From Aerococcus sanguinicola (GTDB lineage: Bacteria; Bacillota; Bacilli; Lactobacillales; Aerococcaceae): a DNA stretch of 64,000 bases. The translations under genes and the position numbers were made by a program. Position 1 is the stretch's first letter. Every line of letters starts with the position of its first letter. The DNA is taken from assembly GCF_001543145.1 (NCBI RefSeq), contig NZ_CP014160.1:1798001-1862000 (forward strand), written 5' to 3'. Shown here piece after piece: positions 8,867 to 18,790 of this stretch. The notes beneath the pieces were generated by a model, which was not told the origin of the DNA, did no database searches, and worked only from the letters and a program-made list of their open reading frames with translations.

Positions 8867-8928
8867 AGAGCTATCTTGTAAGGACGATCAAGCTGTGAGT
8901 AGGCTGTACTTATGAGATAGCTCTTTTT
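8867..8928 (+). terminator. Terminator/attenuator hairpin between rpsB and tsf
   Basis: AGAGCTATCTTGTAAG (8867-8882) pairs with CTTATGAGATAGCTCT (8909-8924) over about 14 of 16 positions and is followed by TTTT. It sits downstream of the tsf promoter, so it could end rpsB transcripts and also attenuate tsf. Confidence 0.7.
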
Positions 8929-8962
8929 AAAAAGATGACAATCAATCGAGGAGGATTTATAG

Positions 8963-9841
8963 ATGGCAATTACTGCAAAACAAGTTAAAGAATTACGTGA
9001 TCGAACAGGCGTTGGGATGATGGACGCTAAGAAGGCCCTCCAAGAAGTAGATGGCGATATGGATAAGGCTATCGACTACTTGCGTGAAACAGGCCAAGCT
9101 AAAGCTGCGAAAAAGGCAGGCCGTATTGCTGCTGAAGGTTTAGCTAAAGTTCTGGTTAAGGGCAATGACGCAGTGATCGTTGAATTAAACGCTGAAACTG
9201 ACTTCGTTGCTAAGAACGAAAAATTCCAAAACATGTTGAATGCAATTGCTGAAGCCCTATTAGAAGCAAAACCTAGCTCATTAGAAGATGCAATGACTAG
9301 CGTACAAGTTGACGGCACCCAACTTGATGAATACATGAGCCAAATGATTTCCGTTATTGGTGAAAACTTAAACCTACGTCGTTTCACTATTTTCTCTAAA
9401 ACAGATGGTCAACATTTCGGTCAATACTCTCACTTAGGGGGTAAGATTGCTGTTTTAGTTACTGTTGACGGTGGCGATGAAGAAGTTGCAAGCAATGTTG
9501 CGATGCACATCGGCGGGATCAACCCACAATACATCGATGAAAATTCTGTCCCTGAAGAAGTGGTTGAACACGAACGTGAAGTTCTTACTGAACAATCACT
9601 TAACGAAGGCAAACCAGAAAAAATTGTTCACAAGATGGTTGAAGGACGTCTCCGTAAATTCTTCTCAGAAATCTGCTTAGTGGACCAAGACTACCTATTA
9701 GATGGTGACCAAACAGTGGGTCAATACCTCAGCTCTAAGGGTGCTTCAGTTGTTGACTTCCGTCGCTATGAAGTTGGCGAAGGCATTGAAAAACAAGAAG
9801 AAGACTTTGCTGCTGAAGTTCAAAGTCAAATGGGTAAATAA
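8963..9841 (+). CDS. tsf: Elongation factor Ts
   Basis: EF-Ts exchanges GDP for GTP on EF-Tu. The 292-residue protein starts [20 protein letters not shown], the UBA-like N-terminal domain, followed by DAKKAL and the exchange-core motif [18 protein letters not shown] and the C-terminal [11 protein letters not shown] are also typical. GAGGAGG precedes the start. A terminator follows, separating it from pyrH-frr. Codon use is highly biased, as in rpsB. Confidence 0.99.
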   Translation: MAITAKQVKELRDRTGVGMMDAKKALQEVDGDMDKAIDYLRETGQAKAAKKAGRIAAEGLAKVLVKGNDAVIVELNAETDFVAKNEKFQNMLNAIAEALLEAKPSSLEDAMTSVQVDGTQLDEYMSQMISVIGENLNLRRFTIFSKTDGQHFGQYSHLGGKIAVLVTVDGGDEEVASNVAMHIGGINPQYIDENSVPEEVVEHEREVLTEQSLNEGKPEKIVHKMVEGRLRKFFSEICLVDQDYLLDGDQTVGQYLSSKGASVVDFRRYEVGEGIEKQEEDFAAEVQSQMGK

Positions 9842-9876
9842 TTAGATGTAATTCGCCGTTTTAACGGTAGCAGATG

Positions 9877-9905
9877 GGTTGGGATTTCTTTTCCCAACCT
9901 TTTTC
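9877..9905 (+). terminator. Terminator after tsf
   Basis: GGTTGGGA (9877-9884) pairs with TCCCAACC (9892-9899), followed by TTTTTT. Confidence 0.88.
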
Positions 9906-9925
9906 ATAAGGAGATTGAAAATAAA

Positions 9926-10645
9926 ATGGCAGAACCAATGTACAAGCGCGTGGTATTAAAGTTAAGTGGTGAAGCTTTGGCGGGAGACGATGGCTTTGGC
10001 ATCAATCCTGCCGTGATGAAAAAAATTGCTAGTGAAATTAAAAGCGTCCATGAGCTAGGGGTTGAAATCGCTATCGTTGTCGGCGGTGGCAATATCTGGC
10101 GTGGAGTAACCGGTGAACAAATGGGTATGGACCGGGCCCAAGCCGACCATATGGGAATGCTGGCAACGATTATGAATGCTCTAGGACTCCAAGACTGTTT
10201 ACAGAATGTGGGCGTTCCTTCCCGGGTTCAAACTTCTATTGAAATGCGGGAAGTTGCTGAACCTTATATCCGCCTACGTGCGATTCGTCACTTAGAGAAG
10301 GGGCGTGTGGTCATCTTTGCAGGGGGGACAGGGAATCCTTTCTTCTCAACAGATACCGCTTCGGCTCTGAGAGCAGCTGAGATTGAAGCCGATGTGATCT
10401 TGATGGCTAAAAACGGTGTGGATGGGGTCTATTCTGCTGACCCTCAAGTCGATACTGATGCTATCAAGTACACCGACTTAACCTACTTAGATGTGATCAA
10501 TAAGAATCTGCGTGTAATGGATTCCACGGCCTCAACCTTGAGTATGGATAATGACATTCCACTCGTCGTCTTTAACTTAAATGAACCAGGAAATATTCGC
10601 CGCGTTGTGATGGGCGAACCGATTGGTACAACTGTAAAGGGGTAG
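9926..10645 (+). CDS. pyrH: UMP kinase
   Basis: PyrH phosphorylates UMP to UDP in pyrimidine nucleotide synthesis and belongs to the amino-acid-kinase fold, distinct from eukaryotic UMP/CMP kinases. The 239 residues show VLKLSGEAL near the N-terminus, the glycine-rich [19 protein letters not shown], and [13 protein letters not shown]. The start follows AAGGAGATTG. frr begins 5 bases after the stop, so pyrH and frr form an operon; the tsf terminator lies just upstream of pyrH. Confidence 0.98.
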   Translation: MAEPMYKRVVLKLSGEALAGDDGFGINPAVMKKIASEIKSVHELGVEIAIVVGGGNIWRGVTGEQMGMDRAQADHMGMLATIMNALGLQDCLQNVGVPSRVQTSIEMREVAEPYIRLRAIRHLEKGRVVIFAGGTGNPFFSTDTASALRAAEIEADVILMAKNGVDGVYSADPQVDTDAIKYTDLTYLDVINKNLRVMDSTASTLSMDNDIPLVVFNLNEPGNIRRVVMGEPIGTTVKG

Positions 10646-10650
10646 AAATT

Positions 10651-11211
10651 ATGGCAATCAATACATTAATTAAAGATACTGAAAACCGTATGAAGAAGTC
10701 TGAAGAATCCTTGCGAGGCGAACTGGCTCGGATCCGAGCTGGAGTAGCCAATGCTAGCTTACTCTCAGGCATTGAAGTGGACTACTATGGGGCGCCAACA
10801 CCGCTCCAATCCATTGCTTCAATTACCATCCCAGAAGCTCGGATGTTAGTGGTAACACCTTACGACAAATCCGCTTTGGAAAATATCGAACACGCCATCA
10901 ATGCTTCAGATATTGGTATTGCGCCAACAAATGATGGGGATAAGATCCGCCTTGTTATCCCTGCCTTGACCACAGAACGCCGCCAAGAGCTTTCTAAATT
11001 AGTAGGTAAGGACTTAGAAGATGCCAAGGTGGCTGTCCGTCATATCCGTCGTGATGCTATCGACACCATCAAAAAAGCGGAAAAAGATAGCGAAATTACG
11101 GAGGATGACCAACGTCGGATGGAAGAGGACGTGCAAAAGGTCACTGACCAAAGTATTGCTCGTTTAGAAGATATCGCTAAAGAAAAAGAAGAAGAAATTC
11201 TTAATGGCTAG
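10651..11211 (+). CDS. frr: Ribosome recycling factor
   Basis: RRF splits post-termination ribosomes together with EF-G. Its length is 186 residues, normal for the family. MKKSEESLRGELARIRAGVANASLL carries the conserved ARIRxGxAxxxLL block; YYGAPTPLQSIASI and RLVIPALTTERRQEL are the other signatures. The long helices of domain I account for the charged C-terminal half. The ribosome binding site overlaps the pyrH stop region (AAAGGGG), suggesting coupled translation. Confidence 0.98.
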   Translation: MAINTLIKDTENRMKKSEESLRGELARIRAGVANASLLSGIEVDYYGAPTPLQSIASITIPEARMLVVTPYDKSALENIEHAINASDIGIAPTNDGDKIRLVIPALTTERRQELSKLVGKDLEDAKVAVRHIRRDAIDTIKKAEKDSEITEDDQRRMEEDVQKVTDQSIARLEDIAKEKEEEILNG

Positions 11212-11226
11212 TTAGCCTCTGGAAAG

Positions 11227-11252
11227 AGTCTGGACCCGTCCAGGCTTTTTCT
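11227..11252 (+). terminator. Terminator after frr
   Basis: AGTCTGGA pairs with TCCAGGCT around a short CCCG loop, followed by TTTTT. Confidence 0.75.
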
Positions 11253-11297
11253 TTTTGGACTCTTTTAAGTAAATTTCACTTAAAAATCCAAGAATAA

Positions 11298-11326
11298 TTT
11301 TTTTTGCTGTGAATCTATGGTAAGAT
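11298..11326 (+). promoter_or_regulatory. Extended -10 promoter of uppS
   Basis: TAAGAT (11321-11326) preceded by TGG, with a poor -35 (TTTTTT at 11298-11303) at 17 bases. Confidence 0.5.
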
Positions 11327-11381
11327 AGACAAGATATAAGCGAGCAGCTTTTAATATTTTTTAGCAAAGGATGGATGATGA

Positions 11382-12119
11382 ATGACACTGGCGAAAGCAT
11401 TAAACCCGGAACTCCCGCTTCCCCAACACGTTGCCATTATTATGGACGGTAATGGACGCTGGGCAGAAGAGCGGGGGCTGAAACGGACAGAGGGTCATAA
11501 AGAAGGACTCAATGCGCTCAAGCGGACCATTGTTGCGGCTGCTAAGTTAAAAATCAAAGTGCTAACAGTTTATGCCTTTTCAACGGAAAACTGGGCCAGG
11601 CCTAAAAGAGAAGTTCAGTACCTGATGTCGCTTCCTCATTTGCTCAATCAGAAGGTGATGCCGGAATTAATGAAGAATAATGTCCGGGTCTGCCTAACGG
11701 GAAATCGTGAACATGTCCCCGACAAAACTTGGTCTTATATTGAATCAGCTGTTAAGAAAACAGCGGATAATGATGGCTTGATCTTAAACATCGCCTTTAA
11801 TTATGGCTCGCGCTTGGAGATTGTTAAAGCCTGTCAGAGCTTGGCTAAAGAGGCGGCAGAAGGCCAGCTTGATCCAGTAGACATTGATGAAGAAAGCTTC
11901 AGCCAGCACCTGCAAACGGCTTTCTTGGGTGACTTGCAAGATCCCGACCTATTAATCCGCTCGAGCGGGGAAATCCGCTTAAGCAATTACTTACTCTGGC
12001 AACTGGCCTATAGTGAATTTGTTTTTACAGATACCAAATGGCCAGACTTTGATGAAGATGTTTTCTATGCTTGCCTAGCTGAATTCCAACACCGTCAGCG
12101 TCGTTTCGGCAAAGTTTAA
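11382..12119 (+). CDS. uppS: Undecaprenyl diphosphate synthase (cis-prenyltransferase)
   Basis: UppS extends farnesyl diphosphate with isopentenyl units to make C55 undecaprenyl diphosphate, the lipid carrier for cell-wall precursors. The 245-residue protein has the diagnostic IIMDGNGRWAEERG, in which D22 is catalytic, then TEGHKEG, YAFSTENW, and the C-terminal block LIRSSGEIRLSNYLLWQ plus FTDTKWPDF. The ATG follows AAAGGA at about 10 bases. cdsA and rseP follow closely in the usual Firmicute order, suggesting one transcript. Confidence 0.97.
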   Translation: MTLAKALNPELPLPQHVAIIMDGNGRWAEERGLKRTEGHKEGLNALKRTIVAAAKLKIKVLTVYAFSTENWARPKREVQYLMSLPHLLNQKVMPELMKNNVRVCLTGNREHVPDKTWSYIESAVKKTADNDGLILNIAFNYGSRLEIVKACQSLAKEAAEGQLDPVDIDEESFSQHLQTAFLGDLQDPDLLIRSSGEIRLSNYLLWQLAYSEFVFTDTKWPDFDEDVFYACLAEFQHRQRRFGKV

Positions 12120-12136
12120 GAGAATAGGAGAGGCTT

Positions 12137-12928
12137 ATGCGATTAAGAACTCTGACAGCTCTGGTGGCGCTGGCTATTTTTATCCCCTTACTGGTTATGG
12201 GAGGCAGTGCTTTTGAATTGTTGGTGATAGCCATAGCGGGTATCACCCTCTTTGAATTACTCAGCTTATTGGCTGTCAATTTTTTTACTTTAGAAAGTTT
12301 TTTTGCTTATTTGTTGATGTATCTGGCCTTGCTTCCCCAGCACTACCTGGATTTCTTACCTGAGCAATTGGACCAGATGACCCTTTTTTATACTGGGGTT
12401 GTTATCTTTCTTTCCCTAATGGTCCACCGACCAGAGCGCTTAGATTTTAGCCTGATTGCTAAGATAACTTTGGCTGCTCTCTACGTGGGCCGGGGCTATC
12501 ATTTTTTAATTCTAGGTCGAGAAATGGGTCTTTTAGCGATTCTTTTTGTTTTGGTAATCATCTGGTCCAATGATACTTTTGCCTATTTAACGGGTCGTGC
12601 CATTGGCCGTCGTCCCTTGGCACCCGCCATTTCACCCAATAAAACGATTGAAGGCTCGATCGGGGGCATTGTTGGGGCCTTCTTGGTTTCTTTAATCTTT
12701 GACTATTTCTTTAATATTTACCAGCTCAGTTTCTTGGGGAATTTAATCTTGGTCATCCTTCTCTGCTTGGCTGGGCAAATGGGAGACTTGGTCGAGTCAT
12801 CGATCAAAAGACAGTACCATGTCAAAGATTCAGGCAAGCTATTGCCGGGGCACGGGGGCTTTTTGGACCGTTTTGATAATATCTTATTTGTCCTACCCAT
12901 TTTTTACTTTTTGATGGCCTTCTTTTAA
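12137..12928 (+). CDS. cdsA: Phosphatidate cytidylyltransferase
   Basis: CdsA makes CDP-diacylglycerol from phosphatidate and CTP in the membrane. This 263-residue protein is highly hydrophobic with several transmembrane helices. The conserved C-terminal signature spans QMGDLVESSIKR, KDSGKLLPGHGG and FLDRFDN; SPNKTIEGSIGG is the second conserved block. The start follows GGAGAGG. It lies between uppS and rseP in an envelope-biogenesis cluster. Confidence 0.97.
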   Translation: MRLRTLTALVALAIFIPLLVMGGSAFELLVIAIAGITLFELLSLLAVNFFTLESFFAYLLMYLALLPQHYLDFLPEQLDQMTLFYTGVVIFLSLMVHRPERLDFSLIAKITLAALYVGRGYHFLILGREMGLLAILFVLVIIWSNDTFAYLTGRAIGRRPLAPAISPNKTIEGSIGGIVGAFLVSLIFDYFFNIYQLSFLGNLILVILLCLAGQMGDLVESSIKRQYHVKDSGKLLPGHGGFLDRFDNILFVLPIFYFLMAFF

Positions 12929-12953
12929 GTAGACTAAGCGAAGGGAGTTTTTT

Positions 12954-14213
12954 ATGAAAACCATCATTACTTTCTTACTCATATTTTCAGTTATTGTCAT
13001 CTTCCACGAATTTGGTCACTTCTTTTTTGCTAAACGGGCGGGGATTCTCGTGCGTGAATTTGCGATAGGGATGGGGCCTAAGCTCTACCAGTACCAGGGC
13101 GAGGAAACCACCTATACGATCCGCCTCTTACCCATTGGGGGCTATGTTCGTATGGCAGGACTTGAGGAGATGGCGGACAGTGTGGAAGCGGGCATGCAGC
13201 TTTCTCTGACCTTTAATGAGGCGGGTAAAGTATCGGAACTTTCGCTAGCTGAAGAAGATCTTGCCGCTGAGGCCTTGCCGGTTGAAGTGGTCACTGCTGA
13301 TTTAGACCGCGACCTAAGTCTTCAAGCTATTCCTTATGGGGAAAGAGAAGCTCAGACTTATGTGATTGACCGGCAAGCAGACTTTGTGGAAGCGGATGGG
13401 ACCCGGCTAAAGATTGCCCCTTATGACCGGCAATTCCAGTCTGCTTCTATTCCCCAACGCTTAATGACAAATTTCGCAGGCCCCATGAATAATTTCATTT
13501 TGGGAATCCTTGCCTTTACTGTTTTAGCCTTTGTCCAAGGGGGCGTGCCCTCCTCTGAGGCTATTGTAGGTGAAGTTGTCGACGGTTCACCGGCCCAAGC
13601 GTCACATTTACAAACAGGTGATCAGATTCAGACCATTAATGGCCAGGAAGTCGCTTCCTTTGCGGACATGCAGGCCAAGGTTTCGAGTTCTGAAGGTAAG
13701 CCCTTAGAAGTGACCTATGAACGCCAGGGTCAAGAAATGACGACCCAGCTCCAACCCAAAGAAGTGGACTATAAGGGACAAAAAATCTACCAAATCGGCG
13801 TTGGCCGTTTTAAAGATAGCCGTTTCTTGGCTAAACTAACTTACGGCTTTAAGGCGAGCTGGGCCATGATTACAGGGATTCTAACTACCCTAGTAGGAAT
13901 GTTTAAGAATGGCTTTAACATCAACCAATTTGGTGGGCCGGTCTTTATGTACCAAGCGACTGGTGAAGTGGTCAACCAGGGCTGGATTGCTATTATGTCT
14001 TGGACCGCTATGTTAAGCCTCAATTTAGGGGTGGTGAACCTCTTGCCTGTCCCCGCCTTGGATGGGGGGAAGATCCTCTTCAATATTATTGAAGCGGTCC
14101 TAGGTCGCCCTGTTGACCAAAAAGTCGAAGGCATTATTAACCTGGCCGGAGCAGCTTTATTATTTATATTAATGATTGCCGTGACTTGGAATGATATTCA
14201 ACGTCTATTTTAA
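12954..14213 (+). CDS. rseP: RseP/RasP site-2 protease
   Basis: This is a 419-residue intramembrane zinc metalloprotease (M50), related to RasP and Eep, which cleave anti-sigma factors, signal-peptide remnants and peptide pheromones. The zinc motif H18-EFG-H22 lies in the first transmembrane helix. The third metal ligand is in the C-terminal LLPVPALDGG. A PDZ domain occupies about residues 205-280. A long soluble insertion separates the first helix from the GPMNNF helix. The start follows GAAGGGAG. Which substrates it cuts is unknown; the lipoprotein signal peptides in this window are plausible ones. Confidence 0.95.
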   Translation: MKTIITFLLIFSVIVIFHEFGHFFFAKRAGILVREFAIGMGPKLYQYQGEETTYTIRLLPIGGYVRMAGLEEMADSVEAGMQLSLTFNEAGKVSELSLAEEDLAAEALPVEVVTADLDRDLSLQAIPYGEREAQTYVIDRQADFVEADGTRLKIAPYDRQFQSASIPQRLMTNFAGPMNNFILGILAFTVLAFVQGGVPSSEAIVGEVVDGSPAQASHLQTGDQIQTINGQEVASFADMQAKVSSSEGKPLEVTYERQGQEMTTQLQPKEVDYKGQKIYQIGVGRFKDSRFLAKLTYGFKASWAMITGILTTLVGMFKNGFNINQFGGPVFMYQATGEVVNQGWIAIMSWTAMLSLNLGVVNLLPVPALDGGKILFNIIEAVLGRPVDQKVEGIINLAGAALLFILMIAVTWNDIQRLF

Positions 14214-14362
14214 ATGTTTATATAAGATGGAGTGAGCAGCCGATAAAATTGGCTGACTTGCCCTGACTCGATTCGAGGGTAGGAGATGGAAGTAGTTGAT
14301 GAGTGTAGCTTATCCTAGGACCAAGCGCCTACCCTTCTTTATTTTAAGAAAGGAGCGTCCTT
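14214..14362 (+). promoter_or_regulatory. polC leader with alternative hairpins
   Basis: Three pairings are visible: CAGCC with GGCTG around 14236-14254; CCCT (14261-14264) with AGGG (14276-14279); and AGGGTAGG (14276-14283) with CCTACCCT (14328-14335), the last followed by a T-rich stretch. The AGGG block can join only one partner at a time, an attenuator-like layout. No clear promoter was found. Confidence 0.45.
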
Positions 14363-17300
14363 TTGGAAGAGAAGAAAGAAGCTTTTAACCGTTTGCTTAA
14401 GCAAATTAATTTTTCTGATTCCGATTCAAATTTTCAGGCGGGTTGGATTGACCATGTGACCGTCCATACCAAGTCTCGCCTTTATCAATTTACCCTAGCT
14501 TTTCCCAAGCAATTAAAGGCTAGTCAATTTAAGGCCCTGGAAGAAGCTTTGCAAGTTGGCTTCCAGTCGATTGCTAAGGTTGACCTAGGCTTGACCTGCT
14601 CTAGGGCAGAGGACTGGGAGGCAGAGGAGGTTCTGGCTTATTGGCCCGTAGTAGTTGAACGCAGTCATATCTCTAATGGTCTCGCCCAACAGATTCTCAC
14701 CCAGCAATTGCCGACTTGGGAGGGGGGAAAGTTTATCTTAAGGGTGGACAACCCGCAAATTCAAGCCTTTTTAGAGACTAATTATTTAGAGGTCATCAAA
14801 CAGAATTACTTTGTCCTCGGTTTTTCTAACGTGCGCTTTCAAGTGATTGTGGATGAAGCGACAGCTAATGACCGCCAAGCCCAGTTTGAAGCTCGCCAGG
14901 AACAATTGGAACGCGAACAGCAGGAGCTGGCTAAGCAGGCCAGTGTCCGCCAGGCCAAGGAAGCTAAGGACAAACCCCGCCCTAGTAAATTAGCGATTGG
15001 ACGATCTGTGCCCGTAGATAAGCTCCAACCCATGCGCTCATATGTAGAGGAACAATATGGGGCTGCCATGGAAGGGGTTATTTTCGAGAAAGAAGTCCGA
15101 GAATTGAAAACGGGCCGGCGGATTTTGAATCTGAAGTTCTCTGACTATACCTCGGCTTATCTGGTCACTATGTTCTCACGCAATGATGAGGATATTGCCG
15201 TCTTTGAAGGTCTAGAAGAAGGGATGTGGGTTCGCGTCCAAGGGGAAATCCGGATGGACGACCGGTTTGCCCGCGACTATGTGCTAATGGGTCGTGACCT
15301 CGAAGTCATCACTAAGGAGGGGCGCAAGGACCAAGCGGAGGAAGGCAAGAAGCGGATTGAGCTCCACCTCCACTCCAATATGTCGGCCTTAGACGCGACC
15401 AATACCATTTCAGATTTTGCCGCCCAAGCTAAGGCCTGGGGACAGCCCGCCATTGCTGTTACGGACCACGGCAATGTCCAAGCTTTCCCTGAGGCCAGCC
15501 AGGCTGCCAAGGCCAATGATATTGCCATGATCTACGGCTTAGAAGCTAATGTTGTGGATGACGGGGTACCGATTGCCTACAACCCTCAAGATGTGGACCT
15601 GAGCGAGGCCCATTATGTAGTTTTTGACGTGGAAACGACGGGCTTGTCTGCTGCCTATAATCATATTATTGAATTAGCGGCAGTCAAAATGTACAAGGGC
15701 AATGTCGAAGAGACCTTTGAGGAATTTATTAATCCAGGCTACCCCTTGCCTGCCCATATTATTGAACTAACTAAGATTACTGACGCCATGCTACAGGGGG
15801 CAAGATCGGAAGAAGATGTAATGACAGACTTTCAAAGATTCTGTGAAGGCTGCATCCTAGTCGCCCATAATGCTTCTTTCGATATGGGCTTTATCAACAA
15901 GGCCTACAGCCGCCATGGCATGCCTGAGGCGGATAATCCTGTCATTGATACTCTGGAACTCTCACGCTTCCTCCATCCTAATATGAAGTCCCACCGACTG
16001 AATACCTTAGCCAAGCATTATAATGTTTCCTTGGAGCAACACCACCGGGCGATCTATGACTCGGAAACAACAGGAGCCTTGGCTTGGATCTTTATCAAAG
16101 AAGCGGCCAAAAATCACGATATCCACTCCCATAAGGATCTTAACCAGGATGTCGGCAAAGGGGATGCCTATAAGCACGGCCGTCCTTTCCATGTAACCAT
16201 CTTGACTAAGAACCAAGCAGGGCTCAAAGACCTCTTCAAACTCGTCTCTGCTTCCAATGTGGATTATTTCTACCGGGTGCCCCGTCTGCCCCGGTCACTC
16301 TTAGCTGACCACCGGGAGAATCTCTTGCTGGGTTCGGCCTGTTCTTCGGGCGAATTCTTCGAAGCCGTGATGCAGAAGGGCAAGGAAGAAGCCAAGCGGG
16401 TGGCAGAATTCTATGATTACCTGGAAATTATGCCTAAGGGGGTCTACAAGCCTCTGATTGAAGATAATTTAATCCACGATGAGGCAGAGCTTGAAGAAAT
16501 CATGAAAACCATTATTGAAATCGGCGAAGAGCTCGATAAGCCAGTAGTAGCAACGGGGGATGTCCACTACCTAAATCCTCAAGACAAGCTCTACCGGGAA
16601 ATTTTAATTAATTCGATTAAATCTAACCGTACCAAGTTTTTCCCCGAAGCTCACTTCCGGACGACAGACGAAATGCTCCACGACTTTGCCTTCTTAGGGG
16701 AAAATAAGGCCTACGAAATTGTGGTAGAGAATACCCACAAAATTTTTGACCAGATTGAATTTGTGGAACCCCTTAAAGATAAGCTCTATACCCCAAATAT
16801 TGATGGGGCCGAGGATGAAATCCGGGAAACTTCCTACCGCGAGGCTCATGCCCTTTATGGAGAGGACTTGCCTGAAATTATCGAGAAGCGCCTAGAAAAA
16901 GAATTGACCTCGATCATTGGTAATGGTTTCTCAGTTGTCTACTTGATTTCTGAAAAATTAGTAAAAAAATCCAATTCAGACGGCTACATTGTAGGGAGTC
17001 GGGGGTCAGTGGGCTCTTCCTTTGTCGCTACCATGTTGGGAATTACTGAGGTTAACCCCTTGGCCCCCCACTATGTTTGTCCGAATTGTTTTTACAGCCA
17101 CTTCTTTACGGACGGGAGTGTCGGCTCTGGTTTTGACTTGCCAGATAAGGATTGTCCAGAGTGTGGGCACGCCCTGAATAAAGATGGTCACGATATTCCA
17201 TTTGAAACCTTCCTAGGCTTTGCGGGGGATAAGGTACCAGATATCGACTTAAACTTCTCGGGTGAATACCAGCCCCAGGCCCATAACTTCACCAAGGTCA

Positions 17301-18661
17301 TGTTCGGGGAAGACCATGTCTACCGAGCAGGAACCATTTCTACAGTGGCTGATAAAACGGCTTATGGTTATGTCCTAGGCTATAACCAGGACCATAACTT
17401 GAACCTTAGAAAAACGGAAAAAGATTTTCTCGCTAAGCACACAACAGGGGTCAAACGGACCACTGGCCAGCACCCAGGGGGGATTATTGTTATTCCGGAA
17501 TACATGGATGTCTATGACTTTACGCCCGTCCAATACCCCGCCGATGACTTGGATTCAGAATGGAAGACCACCCACTTTGACTTCCACTCCATCCACGATA
17601 ATGTCTTGAAACTCGATATTCTAGGCCACGATGATCCGACGGTTATTCGGAAGCTGCAAGACTTATCCGGCATCGATCCAAAAGATATTCCCATGGATGA
17701 TCCCGATGTCTACAAGCTCTTCAATGGGACGGAGATCCTAGGCGTTAGTTCAGAAGATATCTTTTCCAAGACGGGGACCCTTGGGATTCCAGAATTTGGG
17801 ACCTCCTTTACCCGGTCAATGCTAGAAGCTACCCATCCCTCGACCTTTGCGGAACTCCTCCAAATTTCGGGGCTCTCCCACGGGACGGATGTTTGGCTAG
17901 GCAATGCGGAAGTCCTGGTTAGAGAGAAGGGCATGCCCCTGTCTGAAGTGATTGGTTGTCGGGACGATATCATGGTCTACCTCATCCACCAGGGGGTTCC
18001 TGAACGTGATTCTTTCCAAATTATGGAAAAGGTGCGTAAGGGCAAGGGGCTCTCGGATGAACACAAGGCCATTATGAATGAGCACCAAGTCCCCCAATGG
18101 TATATGGCGTCCTGTGAAAAAATTAAATACATGTTCCCTAAAGCTCACGCAGCAGCCTATGTAATCAATGCTATTCGGGTGGCCTGGTTCAAGGTCCACC
18201 ATCCCATTTGGTATTACTGTGCTTATCTTAGTGTCCGGGCCAATGACTTTGACCTCGTCGCCATGGCGAATGGCCTCCAGTCAACGAAGACAGCTCTCAA
18301 GGCGATCTACAGTAAAGGTAATGATGCGACGGTCAAAGACCATGCCGTTCAAGTCGTCTTAGAAATTGTCAATGAGATGTGGGAGCGGGGCTTTAACTTT
18401 AAGATGGTCGATCTTTATAAGTCCGATGCCCAAGACTTTGTGATTGAAGGGGAAGATACCTTGATTGCCCCCTTTAGAGCCATTCCGGGCTTAGGACTCA
18501 ATGTGGCCAAACAAATTGTTAAGGCTCGCCAAGAGTCCGAATTCTTGTCCAAGGAAGACCTTAAGAAGCGGGGCAAGGTCTCCCAGTCGACGATCGACTT
18601 TATGTCTGAGCAGGGCATCTTAAACGGCTTGCCAGAAGAGAACCAACTTTCTCTCTTCTAG
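14363..18661 (+). CDS. polC: DNA polymerase III PolC-type alpha subunit
   Basis: PolC is the replicative polymerase of low-GC Gram-positives, with its own 3'-5' exonuclease. The 1432 residues match the usual size of about 1440. In order: an N-terminal domain, an OB fold near 225-315, the first half of the PHP domain (ELHLHSNMSALDA), an inserted DnaQ-like exonuclease starting at FDVETTGL (D422, E424), the second PHP half, a zinc module (CPNCFYSHF ... CPECGH), and the palm with PDIDLNFSGEY carrying the catalytic aspartates. It ends QLSLF, a likely beta-clamp binding motif. Translation starts at a TTG preceded by AAAGGAG. Confidence 0.97.
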   Translation: MEEKKEAFNRLLKQINFSDSDSNFQAGWIDHVTVHTKSRLYQFTLAFPKQLKASQFKALEEALQVGFQSIAKVDLGLTCSRAEDWEAEEVLAYWPVVVERSHISNGLAQQILTQQLPTWEGGKFILRVDNPQIQAFLETNYLEVIKQNYFVLGFSNVRFQVIVDEATANDRQAQFEARQEQLEREQQELAKQASVRQAKEAKDKPRPSKLAIGRSVPVDKLQPMRSYVEEQYGAAMEGVIFEKEVRELKTGRRILNLKFSDYTSAYLVTMFSRNDEDIAVFEGLEEGMWVRVQGEIRMDDRFARDYVLMGRDLEVITKEGRKDQAEEGKKRIELHLHSNMSALDATNTISDFAAQAKAWGQPAIAVTDHGNVQAFPEASQAAKANDIAMIYGLEANVVDDGVPIAYNPQDVDLSEAHYVVFDVETTGLSAAYNHIIELAAVKMYKGNVEETFEEFINPGYPLPAHIIELTKITDAMLQGARSEEDVMTDFQRFCEGCILVAHNASFDMGFINKAYSRHGMPEADNPVIDTLELSRFLHPNMKSHRLNTLAKHYNVSLEQHHRAIYDSETTGALAWIFIKEAAKNHDIHSHKDLNQDVGKGDAYKHGRPFHVTILTKNQAGLKDLFKLVSASNVDYFYRVPRLPRSLLADHRENLLLGSACSSGEFFEAVMQKGKEEAKRVAEFYDYLEIMPKGVYKPLIEDNLIHDEAELEEIMKTIIEIGEELDKPVVATGDVHYLNPQDKLYREILINSIKSNRTKFFPEAHFRTTDEMLHDFAFLGENKAYEIVVENTHKIFDQIEFVEPLKDKLYTPNIDGAEDEIRETSYREAHALYGEDLPEIIEKRLEKELTSIIGNGFSVVYLISEKLVKKSNSDGYIVGSRGSVGSSFVATMLGITEVNPLAPHYVCPNCFYSHFFTDGSVGSGFDLPDKDCPECGHALNKDGHDIPFETFLGFAGDKVPDIDLNFSGEYQPQAHNFTKVMFGEDHVYRAGTISTVADKTAYGYVLGYNQDHNLNLRKTEKDFLAKHTTGVKRTTGQHPGGIIVIPEYMDVYDFTPVQYPADDLDSEWKTTHFDFHSIHDNVLKLDILGHDDPTVIRKLQDLSGIDPKDIPMDDPDVYKLFNGTEILGVSSEDIFSKTGTLGIPEFGTSFTRSMLEATHPSTFAELLQISGLSHGTDVWLGNAEVLVREKGMPLSEVIGCRDDIMVYLIHQGVPERDSFQIMEKVRKGKGLSDEHKAIMNEHQVPQWYMASCEKIKYMFPKAHAAAYVINAIRVAWFKVHHPIWYYCAYLSVRANDFDLVAMANGLQSTKTALKAIYSKGNDATVKDHAVQVVLEIVNEMWERGFNFKMVDLYKSDAQDFVIEGEDTLIAPFRAIPGLGLNVAKQIVKARQESEFLSKEDLKKRGKVSQSTIDFMSEQGILNGLPEENQLSLF

Positions 18662-18702
18662 GGTTCAAGCAAGCGGATTGTTCGCTTTCTTTCAAATGAT
18701 TA

Positions 18703-18711
18703 TGCTATGAT
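18703..18711 (+). promoter_or_regulatory. Extended -10 promoter of the PII-DUF1538 operon
   Basis: TGC followed by TATGAT (18706-18711); no good -35 was seen. It is the only promoter-like signal between polC and the operon. Confidence 0.5.
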
Positions 18712-18790
18712 AGTAACGTAGGTCTATTAATAAATGAAAAAGCCAATTATTGGGCTAGAATAAGAAACGTTAAGGAAAGGAGTTGTGACA

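Noticed and set aside
14214-14362. T-box riboswitch upstream of polC
   Set aside because: The conserved AGGGTGGNACCGCG sequence is absent; AGGGTAGG is only a partial resemblance.
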